From NCBI GenBank assembly GCA_945861245.1, contig CAMAUE010000036.1, positions 1 to 38,795 on the forward strand: a stretch of DNA of 38,795 nt, in the 5' to 3' direction. Source of the DNA: Singulisphaera sp. GP187. GTDB lineage: Bacteria > Planctomycetota > Planctomycetia > Gemmatales > Gemmataceae. Positions 1-7,942 of the stretch are shown one piece after another (position 1 is the stretch's first letter; each line of letters begins with the position of its first letter). A program made the translations under genes and the position numbers. A model generated the notes under the pieces. It was not told the DNA's origin and made no database searches. It was given only the letters and a program-made list of their open reading frames with translations.

Positions 1-80
1 ACGATCGCGAGCAACGCTTCGACCAAGGGGGTGCGTTGCTCTAGCGGAATTTCCGGAAGTAGCGGGAGTCCGTTCGCCAT
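1..80 (-). CDS. IS66-type transposase, N-terminal fragment (runs off left edge)
   Basis: Read on the reverse strand from ATG at 80, the first 26 codons give a peptide containing LPEIPLEQRTPLVEALLA. This resembles the N-terminus of IS66-family transposases, which begin with a proline-rich LPPEQR-type segment before the leucine zipper. An alternative in-frame ATG lies at 92. The rest of the gene is outside the window, so no catalytic residues can be checked. Its position, pointing away from a 5'-truncated gene on the plus strand, suggests that the insertion element caused that truncation. The family name comes from a very short stretch and is tentative. Confidence 0.45.
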   Translation of the reverse strand, partial: MANGLPLLPEIPLEQRTPLVEALLAI

Positions 81-138
81 GCCCCATAGCATAGGAACAG
101 ACCCCCCGAACAGCTGCGCCACTTTCCAGGGTTATTGA

Positions 139-636
139 GAAGTTACCGAATTCGGGTTCAAGTTCGGCTTCAATCAGGCCTTGTGGAAAGAAAAAAGCGG
201 CAAAGTCAAGGGCTGGGACCTTCGCAAGCTGATCCCCATCGGCGGCGTCGTGCATGGAACCAAGGTCGAGGCGAACGGCATCATCGAGCTGGAGCCCGAT
301 TGTCCCTGGATCACCTTTTACCATGACGAGACCGCCGAGGCCGTGACCACGATTCATACCCAGTATCACAATACGGCAGTCGGCAAGGTGAAGATGGACC
401 CGCCCATGTCGTTCATCCACGTCAACGGGGCGGCGCACAACTACTGGGGCCGAGTGCTGGCGGGCAAACTGCACCGGCTGCCGCAGGCGCAATTGCCCAA
501 GGGCTGCGAGTGGCGCACGCAATCGGTCATCCTGTTCCACAACTACAACGGCAAAGGCGAACCGGAAACGCTGAATCGCTTTGACCGCATTCTCCGTAAT
601 CCGCTGAAGATCACCGTGGACAAGGCGAAGTCTTGA
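139..636 (+). pseudogene. Unknown protein, 5'-truncated next to a putative insertion element
   Basis: An open frame follows the TGA at 136-138 and runs to the TGA at 634-636. It reads as convincing protein from its first codons (TEFGFKFGFNQALW...), before any ATG. The only nearby start in frame is TTG at 181, which has no ribosome binding site. I therefore read it as the C-terminal ~165 residues of a longer protein whose 5' end was lost at a breakpoint around 120-140, beside the reverse-strand transposase fragment. The sequence has many His, Tyr and Trp residues, with GGVVHGTKVEANG and FIHVNGAAHNYWG segments, but I do not recognise a family. It is the first member of a close-packed operon: its stop is 11 bases before the next ATG. 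Confidence 0.5.
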
Positions 637-647
637 GGAGCGAACCA

Positions 648-2261
648 ATGAGATGGATAGCAAGCGGATCCGCGCTGATGGTCGCCCTTTCTTTTGCCGT
701 GGCTCAGCAACCGCCTCCGCGGTTCACCGATGTGACCTCGGCATCCGGTCTGAAACTCAATGTCGAACATCGACCAGGCCGGCCTGAATACGGCACGCAG
801 ATGCCGCACGGCGTGGCCATCGAGGACTTCGACGGCGACGGGTTGCCCGACATCCTCTTCGTGTGTTTCGGCCCGCCTCATGTGAAGTTGTATCGCAACC
901 TGGGCAACCTTCGCTTTGCTGACGTCACGAAAGACTCGGGACTGGAGTCTTTTCAGGGCTGGGGTACGGGCGTGGCGGTGGGCGACTTCGATCGGGATGG
1001 GATCCTGGACATCTACATTACCTCGGTTGAATTCGAGAAAGGCAACCGCAAGGCGACTCCGATGGGTAAGGAGAGTCGCCTGTACAAAGGCCTGGGGAAG
1101 GGCAAATTCAAGGACGTCAGCAAGGAAGCGGGTGTGCTGCTGAACCGGCCAGCGCGCTGCTGCGCCTGGTCCGATATCGACGGCGACGGCTGGCTGGACC
1201 TGTTCATCGCCTGTCCGTATGGCGCGAATGTGCTTTACCGCAACAACCGCGATGGCACGTTCACCGATATTGCCGAGGCCGCCGGCGTCGCCTTGCCGGA
1301 CCGGGCCAATCTCGGCTGCACCTTTGGCGACATCGACGGGGACGGACTGGACGACCTGTTTGTCACCAGCCTGTACTCCCAGTCGAGCGCGCTTTTCAAG
1401 AACCTGGGGGGCGGAAAGTTTCGGGACATCACCACGGCAGCGGGGCTGGATCGCAAGGCCTCCGCCGTCGGTTGCGTGTTCGCCGATGTTTTCAATCGAG
1501 GCCGGCTTGACCTCTTCGTGACCACGGATTCCTGGCTCGGCGGCGTCAATGCTACCGAGGAACAACTTCGCAAGAAAGGGAGCACCGTTGAACCGAACCT
1601 CCTCTACCGGAACGAAGGAAACGGCAAGTTCCCGCCCGTGTCGGCCGAAAACCTGAAGCACAAAGCCCTCTCGCACGATGCTGTCCTGGAAGATTTCGAC
1701 CATGACGGACTGGTGGACATCTACGTCGGCGTGGATGCCATCCCCACCGGCAACAAGTTCGCCACCCACAAGGGAGGCAATCCTCTCTGGACCCGTCCTG
1801 ACGGCAGCAACTGGCAGGAAGTCGGCAAAGCCTGGGGCGTCAATCACGAAGCCAATTGCGTGTGCGTGGCCGCCGCCGACTTCGACAACGACGGCGATCT
1901 GGACTTGCTCCTCGTCAATTTCTACACGAATGCCGTGCTTTATCGCAACAACACCAACGACAAGAACTGGCTCCGGGTCAAGGCCGTCGGATCGAAGAGC
2001 AATCTGGATGGCATCGGCGCGCAGGTTGCCGTTTTTGCATCTCAGGGCGACAAGAAAACGCTGGCTGGGTTCCGACAGATTCAGTCTGGTTCGGGTTACT
2101 GTCGCTGTTCACCGCTGGAGGCTCATTTCGGTCTGGGAAAGACGCCGGCCGCCGAATACCGGGTCGAGGTGTTCTTTCCAGCGACGAGAACGCGGGTAAC
2201 CAGAGACAACATCAAGCCCGGACAGCGCATCGTGGTCAAGGAAGCGGAAGGTCGTCCGTAG
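648..2261 (+). CDS. Exported CRTAC1-family protein (FG-GAP/VCBS repeats, ASPIC/UnbV C-terminus)
   Basis: This is a predicted exported beta-propeller protein of 537 residues. ATG 648 is chosen over the upstream TTG at 633 because GAGGAG-type sequence at 636-640 sits at the right distance and a signal peptide follows directly (hydrophobic core, then AVAQQ at about residue 20). At least six FG-GAP repeats show calcium-binding loops such as DFDGDGLPD, DFDRDGILD, DIDGDGWLD, DIDGDGLDD, DFDHDGLVD and DFDNDGDLD. The fifth repeat has a degenerate loop (DVFNRGRLD). The last ~110 residues match the ASPIC/UnbV type (NLDGIGAQV, then HFGLGK). In planctomycetes these proteins are common and presumed to be extracellular or surface attached; no reaction can be assigned. 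Gaps to its neighbours are 11 and 17 bases, so co-transcription is likely. Confidence 0.9.
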   Translation: MRWIASGSALMVALSFAVAQQPPPRFTDVTSASGLKLNVEHRPGRPEYGTQMPHGVAIEDFDGDGLPDILFVCFGPPHVKLYRNLGNLRFADVTKDSGLESFQGWGTGVAVGDFDRDGILDIYITSVEFEKGNRKATPMGKESRLYKGLGKGKFKDVSKEAGVLLNRPARCCAWSDIDGDGWLDLFIACPYGANVLYRNNRDGTFTDIAEAAGVALPDRANLGCTFGDIDGDGLDDLFVTSLYSQSSALFKNLGGGKFRDITTAAGLDRKASAVGCVFADVFNRGRLDLFVTTDSWLGGVNATEEQLRKKGSTVEPNLLYRNEGNGKFPPVSAENLKHKALSHDAVLEDFDHDGLVDIYVGVDAIPTGNKFATHKGGNPLWTRPDGSNWQEVGKAWGVNHEANCVCVAAADFDNDGDLDLLLVNFYTNAVLYRNNTNDKNWLRVKAVGSKSNLDGIGAQVAVFASQGDKKTLAGFRQIQSGSGYCRCSPLEAHFGLGKTPAAEYRVEVFFPATRTRVTRDNIKPGQRIVVKEAEGRP

Positions 2262-2278
2262 CGAGAGAGAGGTGAATA

Positions 2279-3673
2279 GTGAAGCTTCAACGTCTCCTGA
2301 TGGCGAACCTTCTGGTTAGCGCCGTTGTTCTAACGCAAATCGGGCCAGCTCGGGCGGCCAAGCCATATCAACTGGACGTTGCCCATGCGAAGGGAAAGGG
2401 AACGCTGCTCTGTGCCGCCCCACGCGCCGGGTCGCATCATGTTGCAGTTGTCTTTCGGGACACCCACGGGGTCCCGGAGACGTACCAACTGTCGGTGCGT
2501 GCCAAAAGTCTTGGTTCGTTCACGGCGAACCTGACAGGCGACGACCTGATTGACGGCAGCCGTTTTTGGGTCTGGTTCTCGCCCGAGCCCTACCCGTTCG
2601 CGCCGGGCGATAAGCTCACCATCGATTACGCAGCGCAAGGTGAGGGACGGGCGGATATACTCGAGGTCTACTTCGTCAAACCTGCAGAGAAGGAGCGGTT
2701 GCGGGCGATCATCGCCCAGGAGAGCATCGTGGTCCGGGGCCAGCATCTCTACACGAAATTGGTGAGTCATTACGATCATTACACCTGGCAAAAACTTGAG
2801 AACAGCGACGCCTGGGTTCGCATCGAGGCGGCGACGGGTTGCGAGTTTGGCAAGGGATTCAGCAAGGGCCAGGCCGAAGGAGGCACGCGCTCGGTCTTCG
2901 TCGATTTCACGGCCAAGGTGCGTGCTGTCAAGACCTGGGGCTACGTCGAGCCGATCTCGAATCGCGCAGCTCTGACCAGGCCGATCGTGACGATGAAGTG
3001 TCAATTCGCGGGGCCGCGCCTGTTCGATGGCAAGGAATTCTGGATCGTCACACGCGGCACCACCGTGCACGGCGGCAATCAGATCAGTCCGATGTTCCCC
3101 ATGGTGGCCATGGACGAATCCACAGGCAACCAGAAAGCCGAGATGGAGCGTTGCCTGGCTGCCCGGAAAGAGAAACCAGATCGCGACCCCCGCTACGGCG
3201 GCAACATCAACTGGGAAGCCGGGCAGACTGTTTACGTCATTGCTCACCTCGGCATGGATCATTACGCCCGCCATCGCGAGGGGGCTTTGAAAGATCGTCC
3301 CGAGATCGACAAGGAACGCACCCTCACGGCTTACATAATCCGCGTCTCCGACGGCACGCCGGAGGCCAACAAACACAAATGGCCGCTCTATTACTGGAAC
3401 TCCTGGCTGCACCGCAGCGACGGGCAGCCCCTGGACGAGGAGCTGACGAGACGGTATGCCGCGGTCTCCGATCCAAAGATGTGGTTCTTCGCCGTCGGGA
3501 ATCCCGATGGCCTCAAGAAATACATGACGGCGGACGATTTGGTCTGGCTGCACCAGCAAGGCAAGTGGGGGCCGAATTCGTATCTCATGTATCGAATCGA
3601 CAAGTCGGCCGACAAACGCCCGCGATTCCTTCCCTACGGGCATTATCTGCAGCCCTTCGCGAGGAAGAAGTAG
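2279..3673 (+). CDS. Exported protein of unknown function (464 aa)
   Basis: The gene starts with GTG at 2279, preceded by GAGAGAGG about 6 bases upstream. The N-terminus is a clean signal peptide (MKLQRLLMANLL..., cleavage probably after ARA at about residue 27). Mature residues ~28-135 look beta-rich and could be a carbohydrate-binding-like or jelly-roll module (FTANLTGDDLIDGSRFWVWF). The remainder is mixed, with conserved-looking WGYVEPISN, GTTVHGGNQISPMFP and PLYYWNSWLHRSDG segments. No catalytic signature is recognisable to me. It sits 17 bases after the CRTAC1 gene and 32 before the PQQ-propeller gene, which suggests a joint extracytoplasmic role. Function unknown. Confidence 0.8.
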   Translation: MKLQRLLMANLLVSAVVLTQIGPARAAKPYQLDVAHAKGKGTLLCAAPRAGSHHVAVVFRDTHGVPETYQLSVRAKSLGSFTANLTGDDLIDGSRFWVWFSPEPYPFAPGDKLTIDYAAQGEGRADILEVYFVKPAEKERLRAIIAQESIVVRGQHLYTKLVSHYDHYTWQKLENSDAWVRIEAATGCEFGKGFSKGQAEGGTRSVFVDFTAKVRAVKTWGYVEPISNRAALTRPIVTMKCQFAGPRLFDGKEFWIVTRGTTVHGGNQISPMFPMVAMDESTGNQKAEMERCLAARKEKPDRDPRYGGNINWEAGQTVYVIAHLGMDHYARHREGALKDRPEIDKERTLTAYIIRVSDGTPEANKHKWPLYYWNSWLHRSDGQPLDEELTRRYAAVSDPKMWFFAVGNPDGLKKYMTADDLVWLHQQGKWGPNSYLMYRIDKSADKRPRFLPYGHYLQPFARKK

Positions 3674-3705
3674 GCCTTGGCCCATTCTCGAAAAACAGGT
3701 GCATC

Positions 3706-4863
3706 ATGACGCGACCGTGGGCAATTTTGGTTATTCTCGCTGGGACCACATCGGCATCCGCGCAAGATTGGAATCAATTTCGCGGTGATGACGCCAAGAC
3801 GGGCGTCTCGTCGGCCATGATCACGCCGCCGTTCAAACAGAAATGGGTGGCGCCGATCGGGCTGGTCAATTCTTCTCCTTCAATCGTGAAAGGTACGGTG
3901 TATGTAGGCAGCTACGACGGCCACCTCTACGCCGTCGCCGCCGACACCGGCAAGGTTCGCTGGAAGCGGATGTTCGGCAAACCAGTGTATGCGTCGCCCA
4001 CCGTGGTCGATGGCCGCGTGTATGTTTGTTGTAACGGCGAGCAAGGGGTCCGGGAAAAGGACAAGCAGCAGACTTGCCGTATGGTCTGTCTGGAAGCGGC
4101 TGATGGCAAGACAGTCTGGGACCATCCACTGATTCGTGACGACGTGACCTACGACCTGGGCAACTGGGCCGGCGGCTGGGCTTCCCCCGCCGTCGATGGC
4201 AAACACGTTTACGTTGGCTCTGACGATCGCTATATCTATGCACTGGACCGGGCCACCGGAGACGTCAAATGGAAGTACCTGACCGAGGGTCGAGTTCACG
4301 CCGCCCAGACGCTGGTCGATGGTGTCCTCTATAGCGGCTGTCACGACGGCCATGCCTATGCTCTGGATGCCGCCACGGGCAAGCTAAAATGGAAGTTCAA
4401 GACCGGTTCGCTGGTCAACTCTACGGTGGCCTTCCGCGATGGCCACGTGTACTTCGGCAGCTACGACAAACACGTCTACGCCCTGAACGCTGCGGACGGG
4501 ACATTGCTCTGGAAGACCGAAACCGACCCCGGCGTAACTTCCCACATCGTGGCCTCGCCCGCCGTAACCGAGGACGCCGTCTACATCGGCACCTGGCCCA
4601 GCGCCATGTACGCCTTCGAGCGAAAAACCGGCAAGGTTCGCTGGCGCAGGCCGCTGGGCGGCCGCATCCAGGCTTCGAGCACTGTCGCCAACGGCGTGAT
4701 TTACACGCTCGCCCACAACCGCTTGGTCGGCCTCGATGTCAACACCGGCAAAATCGTGTGGGAGCATAGAGTCGGCAACGCCTTTGCCACTTCCACGCCG
4801 ACCCTGGCTTTCGGGGCGCTCTACGTGGGCTCGCGAGAAGGACTCCATTGCTTCGTTCCCTGA
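3706..4863 (+). CDS. Exported PQQ-binding-like beta-propeller repeat protein
   Basis: This is a 385-residue exported WD40-like propeller. An open frame extends far upstream (from 2839), but it only overlaps the preceding gene. ATG 3706 is chosen because it begins a signal peptide (MTRPWAILVILAG...SASAQ). The mature protein starts DWNQFRGDD, the usual opening of planctomycete PQQ-repeat proteins. At least six blades carry the YALD-x-x-TG-x-x-x-W signature (YAVAADTGKVRW, YALDRATGDVKW, YALDAATGKLKW, YALNAADGTLLW, YAFERKTGKVRW, VGLDVNTGKIVW). No PQQ dehydrogenase catalytic or heme motif is visible, so it is more likely a binding or scaffold propeller than a quinoprotein enzyme. It lies within the exported-protein operon, 18 bases before the amidohydrolase. 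Confidence 0.9.
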   Translation: MTRPWAILVILAGTTSASAQDWNQFRGDDAKTGVSSAMITPPFKQKWVAPIGLVNSSPSIVKGTVYVGSYDGHLYAVAADTGKVRWKRMFGKPVYASPTVVDGRVYVCCNGEQGVREKDKQQTCRMVCLEAADGKTVWDHPLIRDDVTYDLGNWAGGWASPAVDGKHVYVGSDDRYIYALDRATGDVKWKYLTEGRVHAAQTLVDGVLYSGCHDGHAYALDAATGKLKWKFKTGSLVNSTVAFRDGHVYFGSYDKHVYALNAADGTLLWKTETDPGVTSHIVASPAVTEDAVYIGTWPSAMYAFERKTGKVRWRRPLGGRIQASSTVANGVIYTLAHNRLVGLDVNTGKIVWEHRVGNAFATSTPTLAFGALYVGSREGLHCFVP

Positions 4864-4881
4864 AGATCGAGAGGTGGAATC

Positions 4882-5916
4882 ATGAGAACCATCGGATTCG
4901 TCTTTCTCACGATCACGGTCGCGGCAGCTTCCCTTTTGGCCCAGCAGCCGGAGGCCAAGAAGGATGCCATCGAGAAGCCCGAGATCGCCAACTCCATCGG
5001 GATGAAACGGGTGGTGATCCCGGTGGGGAAGTTTGTTATGGACTCACCAAAGCAGAAGCCTCGCGTCCTCGACACCCATGTCCATTTCTTCGATCCCCTT
5101 CGGCCAACTGCACCGCCTCGGCCGAAGGACGGCAAGCCGCTACCGCGTCCGATCCTGCCTACCGACCTGAAAAAGCTGTCGAAACCTCACGGCGTTGTCG
5201 GCTGCATCATCGTCGAAGCGAGTTCGGTCCTTGAAGACAATAAATGGTGGCTCGATTTGGCCGCCGAGGATCCGTTCATTGTCGGGGTTATCGGACGGCT
5301 CGACCCCGCGTCGGAAGATTTCGAGAAAAACCTGCGCCGCTTCGCCAAGAATCCGCTTTACCGAGGAATCCGCCTCTCGCACAACGAGCTGAAGGCCGGG
5401 TTGAAAGGGAACCTTGCCGACCGCGTAAAGGTGATGATCGATCTGAACCTGGCCCTGGACGTGAACGGCGGGCCGGACATGCCGGCGGATGTCGCCATCC
5501 TTGCGTCGAAACTACCGAAGCTGCGCATTGTCATCAACCATGCCGCCAACTTGCGCATCGACGGCAAAACGCCGCCCGTCAAGTGGCGCGAGGGTATGGA
5601 GGCAGCCGCGAAACAACCGAACGTTTTTTGCAAGGTTTCCGCTCTGGTCGAGCAGACCGGGCAAAAGCAAGCGCCGCGTGATGTGAAATACTATCGCCCG
5701 GTCCTCGACACACTCTGGAAACTGTTCGGAGAAGACCGGCTCATCTATGGCAGCAATTGGCCGGTCTCGAACGGCGGCGCGCCGTACGAAACCGTGGTGG
5801 GGATCGTGCAGGATTATTTCATCGCCAAAGGGGGGAAAGCCGCAGCCAAGTTCTTCCTGGGCAATTCACAATCGGCGTATGCCTGGCGTCGAACCCGGTC
5901 GTCTGGAACTCCTTGA
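4882..5916 (+). CDS. Exported amidohydrolase (Amidohydro_2) with a SUMF1-like N-terminal insert
   Basis: This is a metal-dependent hydrolase of the Amidohydro_2 TIM-barrel type (the lactonase/decarboxylase group). It has a strong ribosome binding site (GAGGTGG) and a signal peptide ending near AAASLLAQQ. The barrel begins at about residue 61 with the metal-ligand motif DTHVHFFDP (His66, His68). Later come RGIRLSH, VINHAA and a terminal LIYGSNWPVSNGG, which carries the metal/substrate-binding end of this fold. Residues 37-56 (NSIGMKRVVIPVGKFVMDSP) do not belong to that family. They match the opening strand of formylglycine-generating/SUMF1 domains (NSIGMKFVLIPAGKFMMGSP-like). Homology-like sequence ends at about 5886 (AYAW), and the last ten residues look like read-through into the adjoining reverse-strand gene remnant. 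The substrate is unknown. Confidence 0.85.
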   Translation: MRTIGFVFLTITVAAASLLAQQPEAKKDAIEKPEIANSIGMKRVVIPVGKFVMDSPKQKPRVLDTHVHFFDPLRPTAPPRPKDGKPLPRPILPTDLKKLSKPHGVVGCIIVEASSVLEDNKWWLDLAAEDPFIVGVIGRLDPASEDFEKNLRRFAKNPLYRGIRLSHNELKAGLKGNLADRVKVMIDLNLALDVNGGPDMPADVAILASKLPKLRIVINHAANLRIDGKTPPVKWREGMEAAAKQPNVFCKVSALVEQTGQKQAPRDVKYYRPVLDTLWKLFGEDRLIYGSNWPVSNGGAPYETVVGIVQDYFIAKGGKAAAKFFLGNSQSAYAWRRTRSSGTP

Positions 5917-6061
5917 CGAAGTTGCCATCCTTGTCGTTGAAGGTCGCGGCAATGTCAGCCAGGATGTGCCGCGCCAGCTCGAAGCCTCGATGGGCGAGGC
6001 CCTTGAAGGCGAGGTTCAGCCGATCGTTCGGCACGACAGGTGTGAAGAGGTCGATCGTCAC
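5882..6061 (-). pseudogene. 3'-truncated gene of unknown function
   Basis: On the reverse strand, GTG at 6061 has GGAGA-type sequence just upstream. It opens a frame reading VTIDLFTPVVPNDR, then LAFKGLAHRGFELARHILAD and EFQTTGFDAR. It has a believable helical composition and normal codon use. At about 5882 this stops and the frame passes into sequence that on the plus strand is the end of the amidohydrolase gene. I therefore read it as the first ~60 codons of a longer gene cut by a rearrangement. I have an impression that this N-terminal motif occurs in longer uncharacterised bacterial proteins, but cannot name the family. Confidence 0.5.
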
Positions 6062-6466
6062 GGGTGATCTCCGACAGGCTCGGAAGAGGGGCTGGGCGCG
6101 GCATCCCCATGAGATTGTATCTTTAAGGACACGAGCCGCGAGCCGATGGTTCGGCCTTCCTGAACCATCGGCTGTCGCGGGGCGATGCCGCTTCTCTTTC
6201 CTACAATGCCGCTTGACGGAGGCCGGCCACGCCGGCACCGTGGACTGAATGGACGGAATCGCCGGGCCTGGATGGAATCTGGACGGAATCCAAAAAACTC
6301 GATGGGAAAACCTAGAATTCGTGGAAAACGGCCAACGGAGGCGACGACGCAAACTTTTGCCGGATCAGTCTTTCGGGTTTTCCATATAATCCACAGGCGA
6401 TGTGCAAGATTGGCAAATTAGCGTATGTCGCGGGAGCGGAGATTCCTAAGAAATATCTGATGAGCT
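6062..6466. other. Gene-poor stretch with a short hairpin and GGACGGAATC repeats
   Basis: No coding sequence is convincing here. A perfect 12-bp inverted repeat with a 9-base loop lies at 6141-6173 (AGCCGATGGTTC and its complement). Between about 6249 and 6292 the motif TGGACGGAATC occurs three times with small changes, partly in tandem. Together with the truncated reverse gene on one side and the MITE-like element on the other, this looks like a repeatedly rearranged spot. No promoter could be called with confidence. Confidence 0.4.
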
Positions 6467-6574
6467 AGTGCTCTGTCAACGCTAAGAATTGGGGTAGCTG
6501 AAGTCGTGAGACTTCGTCCATTCCGAACGCTCACGATTATTGGCTACCCGAAAATTACGCATTTACAGAGCACT
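6467..6574. mobile_element. MITE-like 108-bp element with ~32-bp imperfect terminal inverted repeats
   Basis: The outer ends are perfect inverted repeats, AGTGCTCTGT at 6467-6476 and ACAGAGCACT at 6565-6574. The match continues inward imperfectly for about 32 bases, to GGGTAGC on the left and GGCTACCC on the right. The centre holds a second small hairpin (GAAGTC/GACTTC around 6501-6516). There is no coding capacity. The structure fits a non-autonomous miniature inverted-repeat element mobilised in trans. I could not define a target duplication with certainty, and the parent insertion-sequence family is not in the window. Confidence 0.6.
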
Positions 6575-6616
6575 GGGCTTTCCGAGTTGCGATCCTTCCG
6601 ATCTTAGAAGCACCCC

Positions 6617-7528
6617 ATGTGGCGAATCGAAATCGCTCGTACTGACGACCGACCCAAAGCCCTGGCGATGGCGTTTTCACGCATGCCTGAAGTCGATCGC
6701 GCGGCAACAATCCAGCGAGCCATGACGTTGCTAGCGAAGGGCATCTGGACGCCCGACGGCATCTGGATTGCTCGCGACGGCTCACGTCTCATCGGCGTCC
6801 TCATCGCCCAGCCGTTGCAAGGCGCGTCGTGCCTATTCTGGCTCCCAATCGCGCCACACGACTGTGCCGACGCACTCGTATCTGCGGCGCTCGCCTGGTG
6901 CCGAACTCGCGGTTGCACGATTGCTCAGGCATTTTATCCGCCGGACCAGTCCGCCTGGACCGCTCCGTTTCTTCGCAATGGATTTCGGTACATCACGCGA
7001 CTGCACCACCTCGAATACGACTTTTCACTTAACACCGAGCCAAAGCCGGAGTTCGCCACGGATTTGCGTTTGGATTCGTGCGATCCGAACCTGCCGACCG
7101 AGTTCGGCACAACGTTGCTGCAGACCTACGAAGATTCGCTCGACTGCCCGGAATTGAACGGGCGCCGCAGTGTTGACGAAATTCTCGCCGGGCATCGCGG
7201 CACTGGAACTTATCATCCCGATTGCTGGTGGCTGGCACGCAGGAAAGATGTCCCGATCGGTGTCTTGATCATGACTGAAATCGTCAACACCACGACTTGG
7301 GAACTCGCCTATGTTGGCATCACGCCCAAACAGCGCGGCTTCGGATTTGGCCGAGCGCTCACGTTGCACGCCTTGGCCGCACTGCGTGAACGCAACGCCC
7401 AGCGGCTGACGCTCGCAGTAGATGCCCGAAACAGACCGGCACGGCGACTGTATGAATCGTTGGGCTTCACGGAAACCGAGCCGCTCGATGTGGTGCTGTG
7501 TTTTTTGGCGACGACGACACCCACGTGA
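6617..7528 (+). CDS. GNAT-family N-acetyltransferase, tandem-domain
   Basis: This is a predicted cytoplasmic acetyltransferase of 303 residues, long enough for two GNAT folds. Such tandem forms are known, for example mycothiol synthase-like proteins. Residues ~1-135 form a degenerate first domain (IWIARDGSRLIGVLIAQ, then FLRNGFRYITRLHHLEYD). The C-terminal domain has the acetyl-CoA pyrophosphate-binding motif A (AYVGITPKQRGFGFGRAL) and a final VDARNRPARRLYESLGF, the standard end of the GNAT fold. No strong ribosome binding site is visible and the start is the first ATG of the frame. The acceptor substrate is unknown. It stands alone between the MITE-like element and a reverse-strand toxin-antitoxin pair. 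Confidence 0.85.
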   Translation: MWRIEIARTDDRPKALAMAFSRMPEVDRAATIQRAMTLLAKGIWTPDGIWIARDGSRLIGVLIAQPLQGASCLFWLPIAPHDCADALVSAALAWCRTRGCTIAQAFYPPDQSAWTAPFLRNGFRYITRLHHLEYDFSLNTEPKPEFATDLRLDSCDPNLPTEFGTTLLQTYEDSLDCPELNGRRSVDEILAGHRGTGTYHPDCWWLARRKDVPIGVLIMTEIVNTTTWELAYVGITPKQRGFGFGRALTLHALAALRERNAQRLTLAVDARNRPARRLYESLGFTETEPLDVVLCFLATTTPT

Positions 7529-7588
7529 ACCTGCGAAGCAATGTATCGAACGATAAGCCGTCCATTCCATCGACCAACGAAGTTGCCG

Positions 7589-7942
7589 TTAGCCGCGAAT
7601 CAATAGTCCAGCCGGTCCGAACTTCAAAAAAGAAGTCGCCTGAAACTCGCGAATGATGTCGGGAATCAGCGGCGCGACAAGGGCTTGCAGGTCTTGATTG
7701 CGGATATTGCCGACTGACATCAACAGCAATTTAGCCGGTCAACCGCGCAGCAGATGGGAATCGACGAAATCTGAATCCTTGGTGATTAGGACGCGTTCTT
7801 CCCGGTCCGCGCATTCGATAACTTGTTGGTCGGTGGTTTGATTACAATTAGGTAAATCGAGCGTGTGAGCCGCATCGCATCCCGCGGCGGCGAACCACGT
7901 CGTCATCCGGCGAGGCAACTGGGCGTCGATCAGGAACTTCAT
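7589..7942 (-). pseudogene. DUF5615 PIN-like toxin gene with an in-frame TGA
   Basis: The reverse-strand frame begins MKFLIDAQLPRRMTTWF and includes VLITKDSDFVDSHLLRG. These are the acidic active-site segments of the DUF5615 PIN-like (Mut7-C/VapC-like) family. It stops at TGA 7741-7739, after 67 codons. The same frame then continues without interruption as PAKLLLMSVGNIRNQDLQAL, then a helix and LLIRG, to a TAA at 7591-7589. This restores the normal family length of about 117 residues. One base change (for example CGA to TGA) would explain it. The product is therefore probably truncated and inactive. The start overlaps the stop of the upstream DUF433 gene by four bases, as in a toxin-antitoxin operon. 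Confidence 0.75.

Noticed and set aside
543..1847. Long reverse-strand open frame (434 codons) opposite the CRTAC1 gene
   Set aside because: It is antisense to a convincing FG-GAP gene. Its peptide has no signal peptide or motif, and its length is explained by GC-rich codon use on the other strand.
2330..3685. 451-codon reverse-strand frame opposite the unknown exported protein
   Set aside because: The plus-strand frame has a ribosome binding site, a signal peptide and a good composition; the reverse one has none of these.
2839..3705. Upstream extension of the PQQ-propeller gene
   Set aside because: The extension overlaps the preceding gene in another frame and lacks the expected signal peptide; ATG 3706 gives a proper export signal.
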